Assembly (NCBI GenBank): GCA_019801415.1
Contig: JAHVJD010000001.1
Location: 496,001 to 560,000 of the forward strand
Source of the DNA: Nocardioides marinus
Lineage (GTDB): Bacteria; Pseudomonadota; Alphaproteobacteria; Rhodobacterales; Rhodobacteraceae
Direction of reading: 5' to 3'
DNA length: 64,000 nt
The notes beneath the pieces were generated by a model. It was not told the origin of the DNA. It saw only the letters and a list, made by a program, of their open reading frames with translations, and did not search any database. Positions 42,273 through 52,223 of the stretch are shown piece by piece (within the stretch, counting starts at the first letter, position 1; each line of letters opens with the position of its first letter). The position numbers and the translations under genes were made by a program.

Positions 42273-44774
42273 TCAGTACAGGCCGCCGGAGCTGATGGTA
42301 CCAAAGGTTGCCTTGGGCCCGAGCACAGCGGTCCCGCCACTGGAGGTGGTCACCTTGCGACCGGACTGCTGAACCTCCTCCACCAGTGGCAGGTTGGAGC
42401 CCATGGCAAAGCCGCCGTCATAGGTGAGGCCAAAGATCGGCTCTTCCCCGTCACGGAAGTATTCTGCCACCACGTAGGGGCCGGACGCGTCATTGGGCAG
42501 CCGCGCACCGGTGTAGCGGTCGATCTTGATGAAATGGCCACCTTCGGGCACCTCGAACGGGCCGCCGCCGTATTTCTCGACGGCTTTTTCCATGAACTGC
42601 TGGAACACCGGCCCGCACATGGTGCCGCCATAGGCGCCGCGGCCCATCGGGCGCGGCTGGTCAAAGCCCATGTAGCAGCCCGCAACGATGTTGGAGGTGA
42701 AGCCAACAAACCAGACGTCACGGGAGTCATTGGTGGTACCGGTCTTGCCAGCGGTGGGCACCGGCAGGTTGATGACGCTCGATGCGGTGCCGCGGTCGAC
42801 CACGCCCTTCATCATTGAGGTAAGCTGATAGGCGGTGATCGGATCCATCACCTGCTCACGATCCGCGATGATGCGTGGTTTCTGGCCAGCAGGCAATTCC
42901 GGATCGGCGCAATCAACGCAATCACGGTCGTCGTGGCGGTAGATGGTCCGGCCGAAACGATCCTGCACCCGGTCCACCAGCGTCGGCTGCACCCGCTCGC
43001 CGCCATTCGCGAACATCGCATAGGCCGCCACCATCTTGTACAGCGTGGTTTCCTCGGCACCGAGCGAGTTCGCGAGGAAAGCGCCCATGTTGTCATAGAC
43101 CCCAAAGCGCTCGGCGTAGCCCGCCACAACCGGCATGCCGACCTCCTGCGCCAGACGGATCGTCATCAGGTTCCGGCTCATCTCGATGCCGGTACGCAAA
43201 GGCGTGGGCCCGTAGAACTTGTTCGAGGAGTTCTTGGGCCGCCACAGACCTTGCGGCGTGTTGATCTCGATCGGGGCGTCAACGACGATGGTGGCCGGAC
43301 TGTAGCCACTGTCCAGCGCCGCGGCATAGACGAAGGGTTTGAAGCTGGAGCCCGGCTGGCGCATCGCCTGGGTAGCCCGGTTGAACACCGAATGCTGGTA
43401 GGAGAAGCCGCCCTGCATCGCCAGAACGCGGCCCGAATCCACGTCCATCGCCACGAAGCCGCCCTGCACTTCCGGCACCTGCCGCAGCGACCAGTGGCTG
43501 AATTCGCCGTCTTTCTTTTCCGCCCGCACCAGCACCACGTCACCGCGGCTGATGTTGTCCTTGAAGCTGCCCTTCATCCACTTGATGTCGGCACGCGGCA
43601 CGGATCCCGTGCCCTCGTGCCCCTCGACACCAACGGTCAAGGCCTGGTCGCCGACCTCAAGCGCCACGGCCGGGTACCATTTGCCCCCCAGGTCAATGTC
43701 GCGCGGCACATCGGCCTCGGCCAGGGCGGCGCGCCAGGAGGCCTCGTCCACCAGCTGGGATTCCTCCAGCTCGACACCGGTGCCGCGCCAGATGCCGCGC
43801 GAGCGGTCGTACTTCTGCAATCCGGTGCGCAGCGCCAGGGCAGCTTCGGCCTGCATTTCATGGTCGATGGTGGCGCGCACGGTAAAGCCGCCGGTGAAGA
43901 ATTCACCCTCGCCGAAATCCTGTGTCAGCTGGCGGCGAATCTCGTCGGTGAAATAGTCGCGCGGCGGCAAGGTGGTGCGGAAGCTTTCGAAATCGCCATT
44001 CTGCACCGAGCGCAAGGGCTGGGCCACTTCCACCTTGTAGACATCATCCGAGATATAGCCGTTCTCGCGCATTTCCCGCAGCACGTAGTTGCGCCGCGCC
44101 AGCAGCCGCTCCTTTTCACGCACCGGATGGTAGTCCGACGGCGCCTTGGGCATCGCCGCCAGGGTCGCGGCCTCATGCGGAGCCAGCTCGCCAAGGGTCT
44201 TGTTGAAATAGGTCTGCGCCGCAGCCGTCACCCCGTAGGAGTTCTGGCCAAGGAAAATCTCGTTCAGGTACAGCTCGAGGATGCGTTCCTTGTCCAGCGT
44301 CTCTTCCAGCCGCGTGGCGAGGATGATTTCCTTGATCTTGCGCTCGGCCCGGCGGTCACCGGACAAGAGAAAGTTCTTCATCACCTGCTGGGTGATGGTC
44401 GAGGCGCCGCGCACGTTCTTGCCGCGCGACTGGATCGCCTCGATTGCCGCGGCCGCAATGCCACGGGCGTCATAGCCGGCGTGGCTGTAGAAATTCTTGT
44501 CTTCCGCAGAGATGAACGCCTGCTTCACCAGGTCCGGGATCTCCGACGACGGCGTATACAGGCGACGTTCCTTGGCGAATTCGTCGATCAGGTGGCCCTC
44601 GCCGGAATAGATCCGGCTGATCGTCGGCGGCTGGTACTGGGCCAGCGATTCATGGCTGGGCAGATCACGGCCATAGGTCCAGAACACCGCTCCGATGGTC
44701 AGCGCCACCATCGCCACCCCAAGGGTGATGGTGCTGAAAATGGAACCAAAGAAGGAGAGTATGAACCTGAGCAC
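42273..44774 (-). CDS. mrcA: Penicillin-binding protein 1A
   Basis: An 833-residue bifunctional peptidoglycan synthase. After a membrane anchor (residues 1-30) the GT51 transglycosylase domain has ISAEDKNFYSHAGYDARG and RGASTITQQVMKNFLLSGDR. An OB/linker region of about 200 residues follows. The transpeptidase domain carries SSFKP (the SxxK serine in RQPGSSFKPFVYAAALD) and the KTGTTN box. It is followed by prfB and preceded by the amidase gene on the same strand, a common envelope grouping. Length is at the top of the class A range for alphaproteobacteria. Confidence 0.95.
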   Translation of the reverse strand: MLRFILSFFGSIFSTITLGVAMVALTIGAVFWTYGRDLPSHESLAQYQPPTISRIYSGEGHLIDEFAKERRLYTPSSEIPDLVKQAFISAEDKNFYSHAGYDARGIAAAAIEAIQSRGKNVRGASTITQQVMKNFLLSGDRRAERKIKEIILATRLEETLDKERILELYLNEIFLGQNSYGVTAAAQTYFNKTLGELAPHEAATLAAMPKAPSDYHPVREKERLLARRNYVLREMRENGYISDDVYKVEVAQPLRSVQNGDFESFRTTLPPRDYFTDEIRRQLTQDFGEGEFFTGGFTVRATIDHEMQAEAALALRTGLQKYDRSRGIWRGTGVELEESQLVDEASWRAALAEADVPRDIDLGGKWYPAVALEVGDQALTVGVEGHEGTGSVPRADIKWMKGSFKDNISRGDVVLVRAEKKDGEFSHWSLRQVPEVQGGFVAMDVDSGRVLAMQGGFSYQHSVFNRATQAMRQPGSSFKPFVYAAALDSGYSPATIVVDAPIEINTPQGLWRPKNSSNKFYGPTPLRTGIEMSRNLMTIRLAQEVGMPVVAGYAERFGVYDNMGAFLANSLGAEETTLYKMVAAYAMFANGGERVQPTLVDRVQDRFGRTIYRHDDRDCVDCADPELPAGQKPRIIADREQVMDPITAYQLTSMMKGVVDRGTASSVINLPVPTAGKTGTTNDSRDVWFVGFTSNIVAGCYMGFDQPRPMGRGAYGGTMCGPVFQQFMEKAVEKYGGGPFEVPEGGHFIKIDRYTGARLPNDASGPYVVAEYFRDGEEPIFGLTYDGGFAMGSNLPLVEEVQQSGRKVTTSSGGTAVLGPKATFGTISSGGLY

Positions 44775-44955
44775 GGAGTTGGGCCTTTCTCGCGAGATGA
44801 CGCCTATATAGGCACGCTGCCGCGCGGGGTCAAAAGCTCAAAGCGCGGATCGCCACGTAAAACGGCGGGAAAAAACCACTGGTTTTCACCGCTGAAGCCG
44901 CCCCGCGCCTTGCCGCTGGTCAATTCCGGCACGATTACGCCGATCGGCGCAAGTC

Positions 44956-46191
44956 TTACTGCCGCACCAGGGCCCGGCGCGCGTCATCTTCGGCCCGCCA
45001 CGTGATCAGGCCGTTCAGGATACCGCGCACCGCCTTGGCGCGCCAATCCGGGTCGATCAGGTTCTTCAGATCCCGTTTGCTGGACAGAAAACCGATCTCC
45101 ACCAGCACCGAGGGAATATCCGCAGATTTCAACACCGAGAACCCGGCCTTGCGCAGCGGCCGGTTGTTGATCGGGCGTCCCTGCGCCCGCAGCCCGTCGA
45201 TCAGCGCCGCCGCCAGCGCGTCGCTGCGCGGTTGCGTCTCCAGCCGCGCGAGGTCCAGCATCACCCCGGTCACCTCGTCATCCGCTTCGCTGAGGTCGGT
45301 GCCGGAGAGCAGATCGCCACGCAGATGCCGTTCCGCCAGCTTGGCCGAAGCCGCATCCGAAGCCTCTCGCGACAGGGTGTAAACGGTGGAGCCATGGGCG
45401 CGGCCCTCGGAAATCGAATCCGCGTGCAACGAGATGAAGACGTCGGCCCCCGCCTGATGCGCCATGGCGATGCGCCGCTCGAGCGAGACGAAATAATCGT
45501 CGTCCCGTGTCAGGGCCACGGTGAACTGGCCAGAGCGCAGCAGCGCCTCGCCCAGCTCACGGGCGAACTGCAGCATCAGCTGTTTTTCGCTGATGCCGCC
45601 TTCCGCCTCGGCACCGGGATCGATGCCACCATGGCCGGGGTCCAGCATCACCAGCATCGGCGCATGTTCATCGCGTGGCACACGCCCCTGCATGACCTGG
45701 GGCTGCGGCAGATCCCAACGCGGATCGTCGGGCGCGCCCGCACGGGCCGCAAACGCCTCCGCGCTGGTCGGCTCCAATGTCAGCTCAAGCCGGGCCGCGG
45801 CGGTGACCGGATCAACCTCCATCGCGGCGACGGCAACCTGCATCGGGGCCGCCAGCTCCAGAACCAGCCGCGACCAGCCCGGCACATAGGTGCCGAACTG
45901 CGCCGCCTTGACCTGCTCGCCCTCCAGCAATCGCGCGACCGTCAGCCCGGTCCAGTCGACTTCCTGAAAATCCAGAACCAGGCGCGGCGGTCCGTCCAGA
46001 GTGAACAACCGGTAAGGCACCCCCTGGCTGAGCCCCAGCGACACCTCGACCCCCTGCCCGGCATCGCGCACCCGGCTGGTTTCGGCATCGATACGTGCAA
46101 GGCCGCTGAAGCCCTGACCGCCCGCCGACTGGGCCCACGCGGCCCCTGTCAGCAGCCAGATCAGCGTGATGATGGAAAACAGCCTGCCCAT
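44956..46191 (-). CDS. N-acetylmuramoyl-L-alanine amidase (AmiC-type)
   Basis: A 411-residue periplasmic zinc amidase cutting the amide between MurNAc and the peptide stem, with a role in daughter-cell separation. Signal peptide: LFSIITLIWLLTGAAWAQS. An AMIN domain (about 30-130) is followed by Amidase_3 with LDPGHGGIDPG (zinc His), an SLHADSI zinc His segment and VEIGFLSS with catalytic Glu. The start at 46191 (MGRLFSIITL) fits the signal peptide; the longer frame to 46233 does not. It lies upstream of mrcA, 181 bases away. Confidence 0.93.
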   Translation of the reverse strand: MGRLFSIITLIWLLTGAAWAQSAGGQGFSGLARIDAETSRVRDAGQGVEVSLGLSQGVPYRLFTLDGPPRLVLDFQEVDWTGLTVARLLEGEQVKAAQFGTYVPGWSRLVLELAAPMQVAVAAMEVDPVTAAARLELTLEPTSAEAFAARAGAPDDPRWDLPQPQVMQGRVPRDEHAPMLVMLDPGHGGIDPGAEAEGGISEKQLMLQFARELGEALLRSGQFTVALTRDDDYFVSLERRIAMAHQAGADVFISLHADSISEGRAHGSTVYTLSREASDAASAKLAERHLRGDLLSGTDLSEADDEVTGVMLDLARLETQPRSDALAAALIDGLRAQGRPINNRPLRKAGFSVLKSADIPSVLVEIGFLSSKRDLKNLIDPDWRAKAVRGILNGLITWRAEDDARRALVRQ

Positions 46192-46266
46192 GCCCCGGCC
46201 CCCGTTTCTTGGTTTTGCGCGCAAGGTAGGCAATTCGACCGGAATTTGAAATCCGCCTTTTCGCCT

Positions 46267-47412
46267 TTAGCCGCGCTGCGCCATGAAGGTCCTGAGCCGC
46301 GCCAGCCCCTCCTCGATGTCCGCGGTTGACCGCGCATAGGAGAACCGCAGCGTCGTGGCCCCGCGCACCGGGTCGAAATCCAGTCCCGGAGTGACGGCAA
46401 CGCCAGCCTTTTCAAGGATTTCCGCGGCAAAGCTGCGGCTGTCCGACGTCAGGTCCGAGACATCCGCATAGACATAGAACGCCCCGTCCGGTGGCGCGAT
46501 ATTGGTGAAACCGGCCTTGGGCAGCCCCTCCAGCATCAACTGGCGGTTCCTTGCGTAAACGGCAAGGTTCCCGCGCAGCTCCTCCTCGCAGTCCATCGCC
46601 GCCAGAGCCGCCACCTGGCTGGCATGCGGTGCGCAGATGAACATGTTCTGGGCGATGCGCTCGACCACCCGCACGTGGTCCTCCGGCACGACCATCCAGC
46701 CGACCCGCCAGCCGGTCATGGAAAAGAACTTGGAGAAAGAATTGATGACATAGGTTTCGTCGGTGATCTCCAGCGCGGTGACGGCTTTGGCCTCGTATTC
46801 CAGCCCGTGATAGATCTCGTCCGAGATGAAGCTGGCGCCTGCGTCCCGGGTGGCTTCGATCAGTTCGCGCATCGCGGCGTGGTCCAGCATGGTGCCGGTC
46901 GGGTTGGCGGGCGAAGCCACCATCAGCCCGGCCAGATCCTGCCCCCTGAGATCCGCCGCCACCGGCTGCAGCCGGTTTTCCGGCGCGGTCTGGATGTCCA
47001 CCGGCGTCAGCCCCAGGGCCTTCAGGATCTGCCGGTACGAGGGATAGCCCGGCGCGCCTATGCCAACCCGGTCGCCACTGTCGAACAGCGCCGTGAAGGC
47101 CAGCAGAAATGCGCCGGAAGAGCCCGGCGTGATGATCACCCGCTCCGGGTTCAGATCAACATTATACCACTCGCCGTAAAGCCGCGCGATGCGGCGGCGC
47201 AGCTCCGGCAACCCCAGTGCCACAGTGTAGCCGAGGGCGTTGGTTTCCAGCGCAGCACCCAGCGCTTTCAACGCACCCGAGGGCGCGCCGGTGGCGGGCT
47301 GACCGACCTCCATGTGAATGATGTGGCGGCCGGCCTCCTCGGCCTTGCGGGCGGCCTCCATTACATCCATCACAATAAAAGGATCGACGTCGGAGCGGCT
47401 TGAGTTTCGCAT
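46267..47412 (-). CDS. PLP-dependent aminotransferase, class I/II
   Basis: A 381-residue fold-type I aminotransferase. The PLP Lys lies in YVINSFSKFFSMTGWRVGWM, the pyridine-binding Asp in ISDEIYHGLEYEA, and the substrate carboxylate Arg in TTLRFSYARS. Typical substrates are aromatic or aspartate-type amino acids, but specificity is not readable. The start at 47412 (MRNSSRSDVDPFIVMDVM) has GGGAG six bases upstream. It diverges from the M48/TPR gene with only 22 bases between start codons. No biosynthetic partner is adjacent. Confidence 0.9.
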   Translation of the reverse strand: MRNSSRSDVDPFIVMDVMEAARKAEEAGRHIIHMEVGQPATGAPSGALKALGAALETNALGYTVALGLPELRRRIARLYGEWYNVDLNPERVIITPGSSGAFLLAFTALFDSGDRVGIGAPGYPSYRQILKALGLTPVDIQTAPENRLQPVAADLRGQDLAGLMVASPANPTGTMLDHAAMRELIEATRDAGASFISDEIYHGLEYEAKAVTALEITDETYVINSFSKFFSMTGWRVGWMVVPEDHVRVVERIAQNMFICAPHASQVAALAAMDCEEELRGNLAVYARNRQLMLEGLPKAGFTNIAPPDGAFYVYADVSDLTSDSRSFAAEILEKAGVAVTPGLDFDPVRGATTLRFSYARSTADIEEGLARLRTFMAQRG

Positions 47413-47434
47413 TCTGATCTCCCATGGTGCGCGC

Positions 47435-48790
47435 ATGAGTTTTGACCGTTTCTTCCGGCTGGCGTCAATCCCGGCCATGGTGCTGTGTGCGCTGGTGCAT
47501 TTCGCCACGGCGGTGCAAGCGGCGTCGATTTCCCTGCTGCGCGATCCGGACATCGAACACGGTCTGACCCGGCTGGCGGCACCGGTTCTGAACGCCGCCG
47601 GGCTGAACGCCAAGCGGGTTCGGATCCTGCTGGTGAACGATTCGTCCTTCAATGCCTTCGTGGTGGATTCGCGCACCATCTTCATTCACTACGGCCTGGT
47701 CCTGAAAGCGACCACGCCGGAAATGCTGCAGGCCGTGATCGCGCATGAAGCCGCCCATATCACCAATGGCCACATCGCCCGCCGGATGCAGAACCTGCGC
47801 TCGGCCAACAATGCCGCCGGGCTGGGCATGGCGCTGGCAGTGCTGGCCGCGGCCGCCGGTGCCGGAGAGGCGGCGGGCGGCATTGCCGTCGGCAGCCAGA
47901 ACACGGCGCTGCGCGGCTTCCTGGCCCACACCCGGGCCGAGGAAAGCTCCGCCGACCGCGCCGCCGAGGACTATCTGAACCGCGCCGGTATCAGCCCCCA
48001 GGGTCTGGTGGACCTGCATCAGGTCTTTGCCGGACAAGAGGTGTTGAGCGCGGCCAACCAGGATCCCTACATGCGGTCGCACCCGCTCAGCCGCGACCGA
48101 TTGCGCGCGGCACGGGCCTATGTCGCCGCGCATGGCGACAAGGGGCAGACCGACGCCGAGGCGCAATACTGGTTTGCCCGTCTGCAGGGCAAGCTCTCCG
48201 CCTTCACCCGCTCCCCGAAATGGACTTTGCGCCGCGCGCGCAGCGAACGCTACAAGGACGTGCGCCTGATGCGCGAGGCCGCCGCTCACCACCGGCGCAA
48301 CGACATGTCCAAAGCGCTGAAGGCGATCAACGGAGCACTTGCACAGCGCCCCGGTGATGCCTTCTATCACGAGCTGAAAGGCCAGATCCTGATGGAAAAC
48401 CGCCAGTGGTCCGCCGCCCTGTCGGCCTATGGCCGCGCCGCGGCCCTCGCCCCGCGGGAGCCACTGATCCTGGCCGGACAGGGGCGCGCGCTGCTCGCTG
48501 CGGGCCAGCCCAAGGCGGCGCTGGCAGTGCTGGAAAAAGCCCGCCACCAGGATTTTCGCAACCAGGTGATGCTGCGCGACATGTCCCTCGCCTACGCCAA
48601 GACCGGCCAGCGCGGCATGGCCGCCCTCGTCACCGCCGAACGCTATGCCCTGCAAGGGCGGCTGGAGGACGCCGGTATCCACGCCAAACGCGCGATGGCG
48701 CAGCTGCCCGCAGGCTCGCCCGCGGCCCGGCGGGCGCAGGATGTGCTGGTGGCCTACGAACAAGATCAAAAAAGGAAGAAACGGAAATGA
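47435..48790 (+). CDS. Secreted M48 metalloprotease with TPR repeats (BepA-like)
   Basis: A 451-residue periplasmic protein. The signal peptide reaches AVQAAS. An M48 domain follows, with HEAAH in VIAHEAAHITNGHIARRM, where HExxH is conserved, and Glu ligand in EESSADRAAEDYL. The C-terminal half consists of TPR-like helices (KALKAINGALAQRPGDAFYHELKGQIL, AALSAYGRAAALAP). This architecture matches BepA/YfgC, which handles outer-membrane proteins such as LptD. The start at 47435 is supported by the signal peptide. Its stop overlaps the DsbA-like gene by four bases (ATGA), implying coupled translation. Confidence 0.88.
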   Translation: MSFDRFFRLASIPAMVLCALVHFATAVQAASISLLRDPDIEHGLTRLAAPVLNAAGLNAKRVRILLVNDSSFNAFVVDSRTIFIHYGLVLKATTPEMLQAVIAHEAAHITNGHIARRMQNLRSANNAAGLGMALAVLAAAAGAGEAAGGIAVGSQNTALRGFLAHTRAEESSADRAAEDYLNRAGISPQGLVDLHQVFAGQEVLSAANQDPYMRSHPLSRDRLRAARAYVAAHGDKGQTDAEAQYWFARLQGKLSAFTRSPKWTLRRARSERYKDVRLMREAAAHHRRNDMSKALKAINGALAQRPGDAFYHELKGQILMENRQWSAALSAYGRAAALAPREPLILAGQGRALLAAGQPKAALAVLEKARHQDFRNQVMLRDMSLAYAKTGQRGMAALVTAERYALQGRLEDAGIHAKRAMAQLPAGSPAARRAQDVLVAYEQDQKRKKRK

Positions 48791-49551
48791 AACCCCTGAC
48801 CCGTGCCGCCGCCATGGCCGCCACCGCCCTGAGCCTGCTGGGCGCCCCCGCGCAGGCCTTTGACCTGACGGCGATGAGCGATGCCGAACGCGAAGCCTTT
48901 GGCGCCGAAGTGCGCGCCTACCTGCTGGAGAACCCCGAGCTGATCCTCGAGGCGGTGGACCTGCTGGAACAGCGCCAGCAGGAAGCCGAAGCCGCGCGCG
49001 ATGACGCCCTCGTGGCCGAGAACATGGAAGAGCTGATCAACGACGGCTACTCCTGGGTCGGCGGCAACCCCGATGGCGACATCACGCTGGTCGAGTTCAT
49101 GGACTACCGTTGCGGCTACTGCCGCCGGGCCGCACCCGAGGTCGCCGAGCTGCTGGAAAACGATGGCAACATCCGGCTGATCATCAAGGAATTCCCGATT
49201 CTGGGCGAGGCCTCGGTGATGGCGTCACGCTTCGCTGTGGCGACCAAGCTGGAGGCCGGCGACGACGCCTACAAGCAGGTTCATGACGCGCTGATCGCCT
49301 TCACCGGCGAGCCGAACGAGGTGGCACTGCGCCGCTTGGCCGAAGGGCTGTCGCTGGACGCAGATGCGATCCTGGCGCGGATGGACAGCGACGAGGTGAC
49401 CGCCCAGTTGCGCCAGACCCGTGCTCTGGCGCAGAATTTGGCGATCTCCGGCACGCCGACCTTTGTGCTCGGCACCGAAATGTTGCGCGGCTTTCTGCCC
49501 GCGGAGCAGATGGAGATCATGGTGGCCGAAATCCGCGAACAGCAGAGCTGA
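48787..49551 (+). CDS. DsbA-family thiol-disulfide oxidoreductase
   Basis: A 254-residue periplasmic oxidoreductase. Signal peptide with AQA cleavage (LLGAPAQAF), thioredoxin-fold active site Cys109-Gly-Tyr-Cys112 in YRCGYCRRAAPEV, and cis-Pro in SGTPTFVLG. The N-terminal extension (residues 25-85) is helical. Groups with CGYC can act as isomerase or oxidase; direction cannot be told. Translationally coupled to the BepA-like protease, suggesting a shared role in folding or clearing envelope proteins. Confidence 0.88.
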   Translation: MKPLTRAAAMAATALSLLGAPAQAFDLTAMSDAEREAFGAEVRAYLLENPELILEAVDLLEQRQQEAEAARDDALVAENMEELINDGYSWVGGNPDGDITLVEFMDYRCGYCRRAAPEVAELLENDGNIRLIIKEFPILGEASVMASRFAVATKLEAGDDAYKQVHDALIAFTGEPNEVALRRLAEGLSLDADAILARMDSDEVTAQLRQTRALAQNLAISGTPTFVLGTEMLRGFLPAEQMEIMVAEIREQQS

Positions 49552-49570
49552 TCCGACAGCACAGGACCGG

Positions 49571-49611
49571 GGCTTTGCCCCGGACCCCAGAGTATTTTCA
49601 GAAAGATGAAA
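49571..49611. repeat. Copy 1 of a hairpin plus GAGTATTT...GATGAAA element
   Basis: After dsbA a CCGGGGC-TTT-GCCCCGG hairpin is followed by CCCCAGAGTATTTTCAGA and then AAGATGAAAACG. Almost the same sequence occurs inverted at about 27079-27108, where it lies near a similar GGGGC/GCCCC hairpin. Both copies lie just after gene ends. Confidence 0.6.
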
Positions 49612-49636
49612 ACGACGGGCGCGCCCGCAGACGCCG

Positions 49637-50773
49637 TTATTCTGCCGCGTCCTGCGCTGTTCTGGCCTGGGCTGCCTCGATCTCGGCGGCCTTTTTCTCG
49701 ACCTCTTCAACGATGTGATCGACCATCTGGTCGTTGGACATCTTGTGGCTGGCCTTGCCCGCCAGATAGACCATGCCGGAGCCTGCACCGCCGCCGGTGA
49801 AGCCGACATCGGTCATCAGCGCCTCGCCGGGGCCATTGACCACGCAGCCGATGATGCTGAGGCTCATCGGGGTCTTCACATGCTCCAGCCGCCGCTCCAG
49901 CTTTTCCACCGTCTTGATCACGTCAAACCCCTGCCGCGCACAGCTGGGACAGGAGATGATGTTGACGCCGCGATGGCGCAGGCCGAGGGATTTGAGGATC
50001 TCGAAGCCGACCTTGACCTCTTCGACCGGATCGGCGGACAGGCTGACGCGCAGGGTGTCGCCGATGCCCATCCACAGCAATTGGCCAAGGCCGATGGCGG
50101 ATTTGATGGTGCCGGAGACAAAGCCCCCTGCCTCGGTAATACCGAGGTGGATCGGCGCGTCGGTGGCCTCCGCCAGCTGCTGGTAGGCGGCAGCGGACAT
50201 GAAGACATCCGACGCCTTCACCGAGATCTTGAACTCGTGGAAGTCGTGGTCCTGCAGGATGCGGATGTGATCAAGGCCGGATTCAACCATCGCTTCTGGG
50301 CACGGCTCGCCGTATTTTTCCAGCAGGTGCTTTTCGAGGCTGCCCGCGTTCACGCCGATGCGGATCGAGCAGTTGTGGTCGCGGGCGGCCTTGATCACCT
50401 CGGCCACGCGCTTTTCATCACCGATGTTGCCGGGGTTGATGCGCAGGCAGGCGGCACCGGCTTCGGCGGCCTCGATGCCGCGCTTGTAGTGGAAATGGAT
50501 GTCCGCGACGATCGGCACCGGGCTTTCGCGCACGATCTCCTTCAGCGCCCGCGACGACGCCTCGTCCGGCACCGAGACACGCACGAGGTCGGCTCCGGCC
50601 TCAGCCGCCGCCTGCACCTGCGCCACCGTCGCCGCCACATCGGTGGTCAGCGTGTTGGTCATCGTCTGCACCGCAATCGGGGCGTCGCCGCCGATGGCGA
50701 CGTTGCCGACGTGGATCTGGCGGCTTTTGCGGCGCTCGATGTGGCGCCAGGGGCGGATATGGTTCATCGACAT
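49637..50773 (-). CDS. ispG: 4-hydroxy-3-methylbut-2-en-1-yl diphosphate synthase
   Basis: A 378-residue [4Fe-4S] enzyme of the MEP isoprenoid pathway, converting MEcPP to HMBPP. TIM-barrel start [20 protein letters not shown], and C-terminal cluster cysteines in [15 protein letters not shown] (CxxC) and [13 protein letters not shown]. The C-terminal 40 residues are an Ala/Glu-rich tail ([15 protein letters not shown]). It follows the RodZ-like gene by about 100 bases on the same strand, an order common in proteobacteria. Confidence 0.95.
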   Translation of the reverse strand: MSMNHIRPWRHIERRKSRQIHVGNVAIGGDAPIAVQTMTNTLTTDVAATVAQVQAAAEAGADLVRVSVPDEASSRALKEIVRESPVPIVADIHFHYKRGIEAAEAGAACLRINPGNIGDEKRVAEVIKAARDHNCSIRIGVNAGSLEKHLLEKYGEPCPEAMVESGLDHIRILQDHDFHEFKISVKASDVFMSAAAYQQLAEATDAPIHLGITEAGGFVSGTIKSAIGLGQLLWMGIGDTLRVSLSADPVEEVKVGFEILKSLGLRHRGVNIISCPSCARQGFDVIKTVEKLERRLEHVKTPMSLSIIGCVVNGPGEALMTDVGFTGGGAGSGMVYLAGKASHKMSNDQMVDHIVEEVEKKAAEIEAAQARTAQDAAE

Positions 50774-50873
50774 GAGTGGCGTGTCCCGGCTGGATCCTGT
50801 TGGCGTCTAGATACGCGCAGGCGGGCGGAGCTGCAATGGCAGCCGCCAAAAGCCCGCAGGTTTCATGAAATCG

Positions 50874-52094
50874 TTACTCGCCCGGCTGGGTTTCGGGCTG
50901 CGCCTGCAACTGCGCCACCAAGGTCGCAAGCGCCTGGTTCCGGCCATCCGCCAGATCAGCCAGTTCGAAGCGGCTGGTAATCGCATCCATCGACAGTTCG
51001 ATGTTCTTGGAGACCTGGCCGCGCTTGCCGACGGGGCCGAAATGCTCCCCGTTGACGGCAAAGTAGATGGCGCTGCTCTCGCCGGTGCGCAGCTTGGGCG
51101 CATCCTCGGTCAGGGGCACCTGGAAGCGCTGGCCTGCATCCATGATGGTTTCGAAGATCACGCTGCCATCCGCCGCGGTAACCTGCACCCAGGACGGCCG
51201 CACGGCCACCATTTCGACGCCCGGTTTGACCTCTGCAACCACCTGCGGCACCGGCTGATGCGGCCCGGCGACTGTCGCATCATGCGGCAGGCTCGCCTCG
51301 GCAAGTGCAAGGCTGGGCGGTTCGGGTGCCGCGAAATTTCCAAGGCTGGAAGGGTCCAGGGTCGCGATCGGCGCATCGCGCGCAACAAGCACCGGCACGT
51401 CCAGCGCCTGCGGTCGATACAGGCGATCCAGCGCTTCGGCCGCCGGATCCTGCGCGCCCTCCTCGCCCAGCAGAACGGCGCTGTTCAGCGGGTCGAGATC
51501 CGCCAGAACCGCCGGTGTCTGATCAACCGGGGCGAACTGCACCTGCTGCACCTCTTTCAGCACCGACCAGCCGCCGTAGCCGATGCCACCGATCAGGGCG
51601 ACCAGCACCATCAGCGACCCGATGGCGCGCGGCTCGATCTGGCTCAGCAGGCTGCTGGGCGCAGGCACGTACGGGGTTGCAGAGCCGGTGAAGGCATCAC
51701 CGCCCAGCCCGGTGGAGCGCACCCGCGGCGCAGCGCCCGTCTTGCTCCGCCCCGAGGCCTCGGCCGACATGCCATGGGCAACGCTGAAGCCGCTTTCCCG
51801 GCAGAAAGCGTTGAACGCCTCTTCCGGGTCCATGTTCAGATATCGCGCATAGGACCGCACGTAACCGGCGATGAAGCCGGGGGTGTCAAAGGCGGAAGGA
51901 TCGGAATTTTCAATGGCGGCAATGTAGGAGGCTTTGATGCGCAATTCTCGCTGCACATCCAGCAGCGATTTGCCCATGGTGGCGCGCTCCCCGCGCATCA
52001 TGTCGCCCAATCGCAGCTCGAAATCGTCAAAACCCTTGGGTTCCGCCGGTTTGTCATGCTCTTCATGCTTGCGCTGAGTAAAGCGCCCGATCAT
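50874..52094 (-). CDS. RodZ-like HTH membrane protein (DUF4115)
   Basis: A 406-residue bitopic protein. The cytoplasmic N-terminus has an XRE-type helix-turn-helix (LGDMMRGERATMGKSLLDVQRELRIKASYIAAIENSD). A single membrane helix at about 163-185 (AIGSLMVLVALIGGIGYGGW) leads to a long periplasmic linker and a C-terminal DUF4115 domain (WVQVTAADGSVIFETIMDAG). RodZ links MreB to the elongation machinery in rod-shaped cells; the architecture is the same, but function here is inferred. It lies upstream of ispG on the same strand. Confidence 0.85.
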   Translation of the reverse strand: MIGRFTQRKHEEHDKPAEPKGFDDFELRLGDMMRGERATMGKSLLDVQRELRIKASYIAAIENSDPSAFDTPGFIAGYVRSYARYLNMDPEEAFNAFCRESGFSVAHGMSAEASGRSKTGAAPRVRSTGLGGDAFTGSATPYVPAPSSLLSQIEPRAIGSLMVLVALIGGIGYGGWSVLKEVQQVQFAPVDQTPAVLADLDPLNSAVLLGEEGAQDPAAEALDRLYRPQALDVPVLVARDAPIATLDPSSLGNFAAPEPPSLALAEASLPHDATVAGPHQPVPQVVAEVKPGVEMVAVRPSWVQVTAADGSVIFETIMDAGQRFQVPLTEDAPKLRTGESSAIYFAVNGEHFGPVGKRGQVSKNIELSMDAITSRFELADLADGRNQALATLVAQLQAQPETQPGE

Positions 52095-52223
52095 GCCTGC
52101 CGTCCCATAAATGCCTGCCGCAATCGTCCCCGAGTGGTGAAAGAATCACAGTTGCGACTCAAATCCACGTATTGATTGACAACAGCGTAACACACGCAGC
52201 GTAAAATTACACTGATCAGTGTG

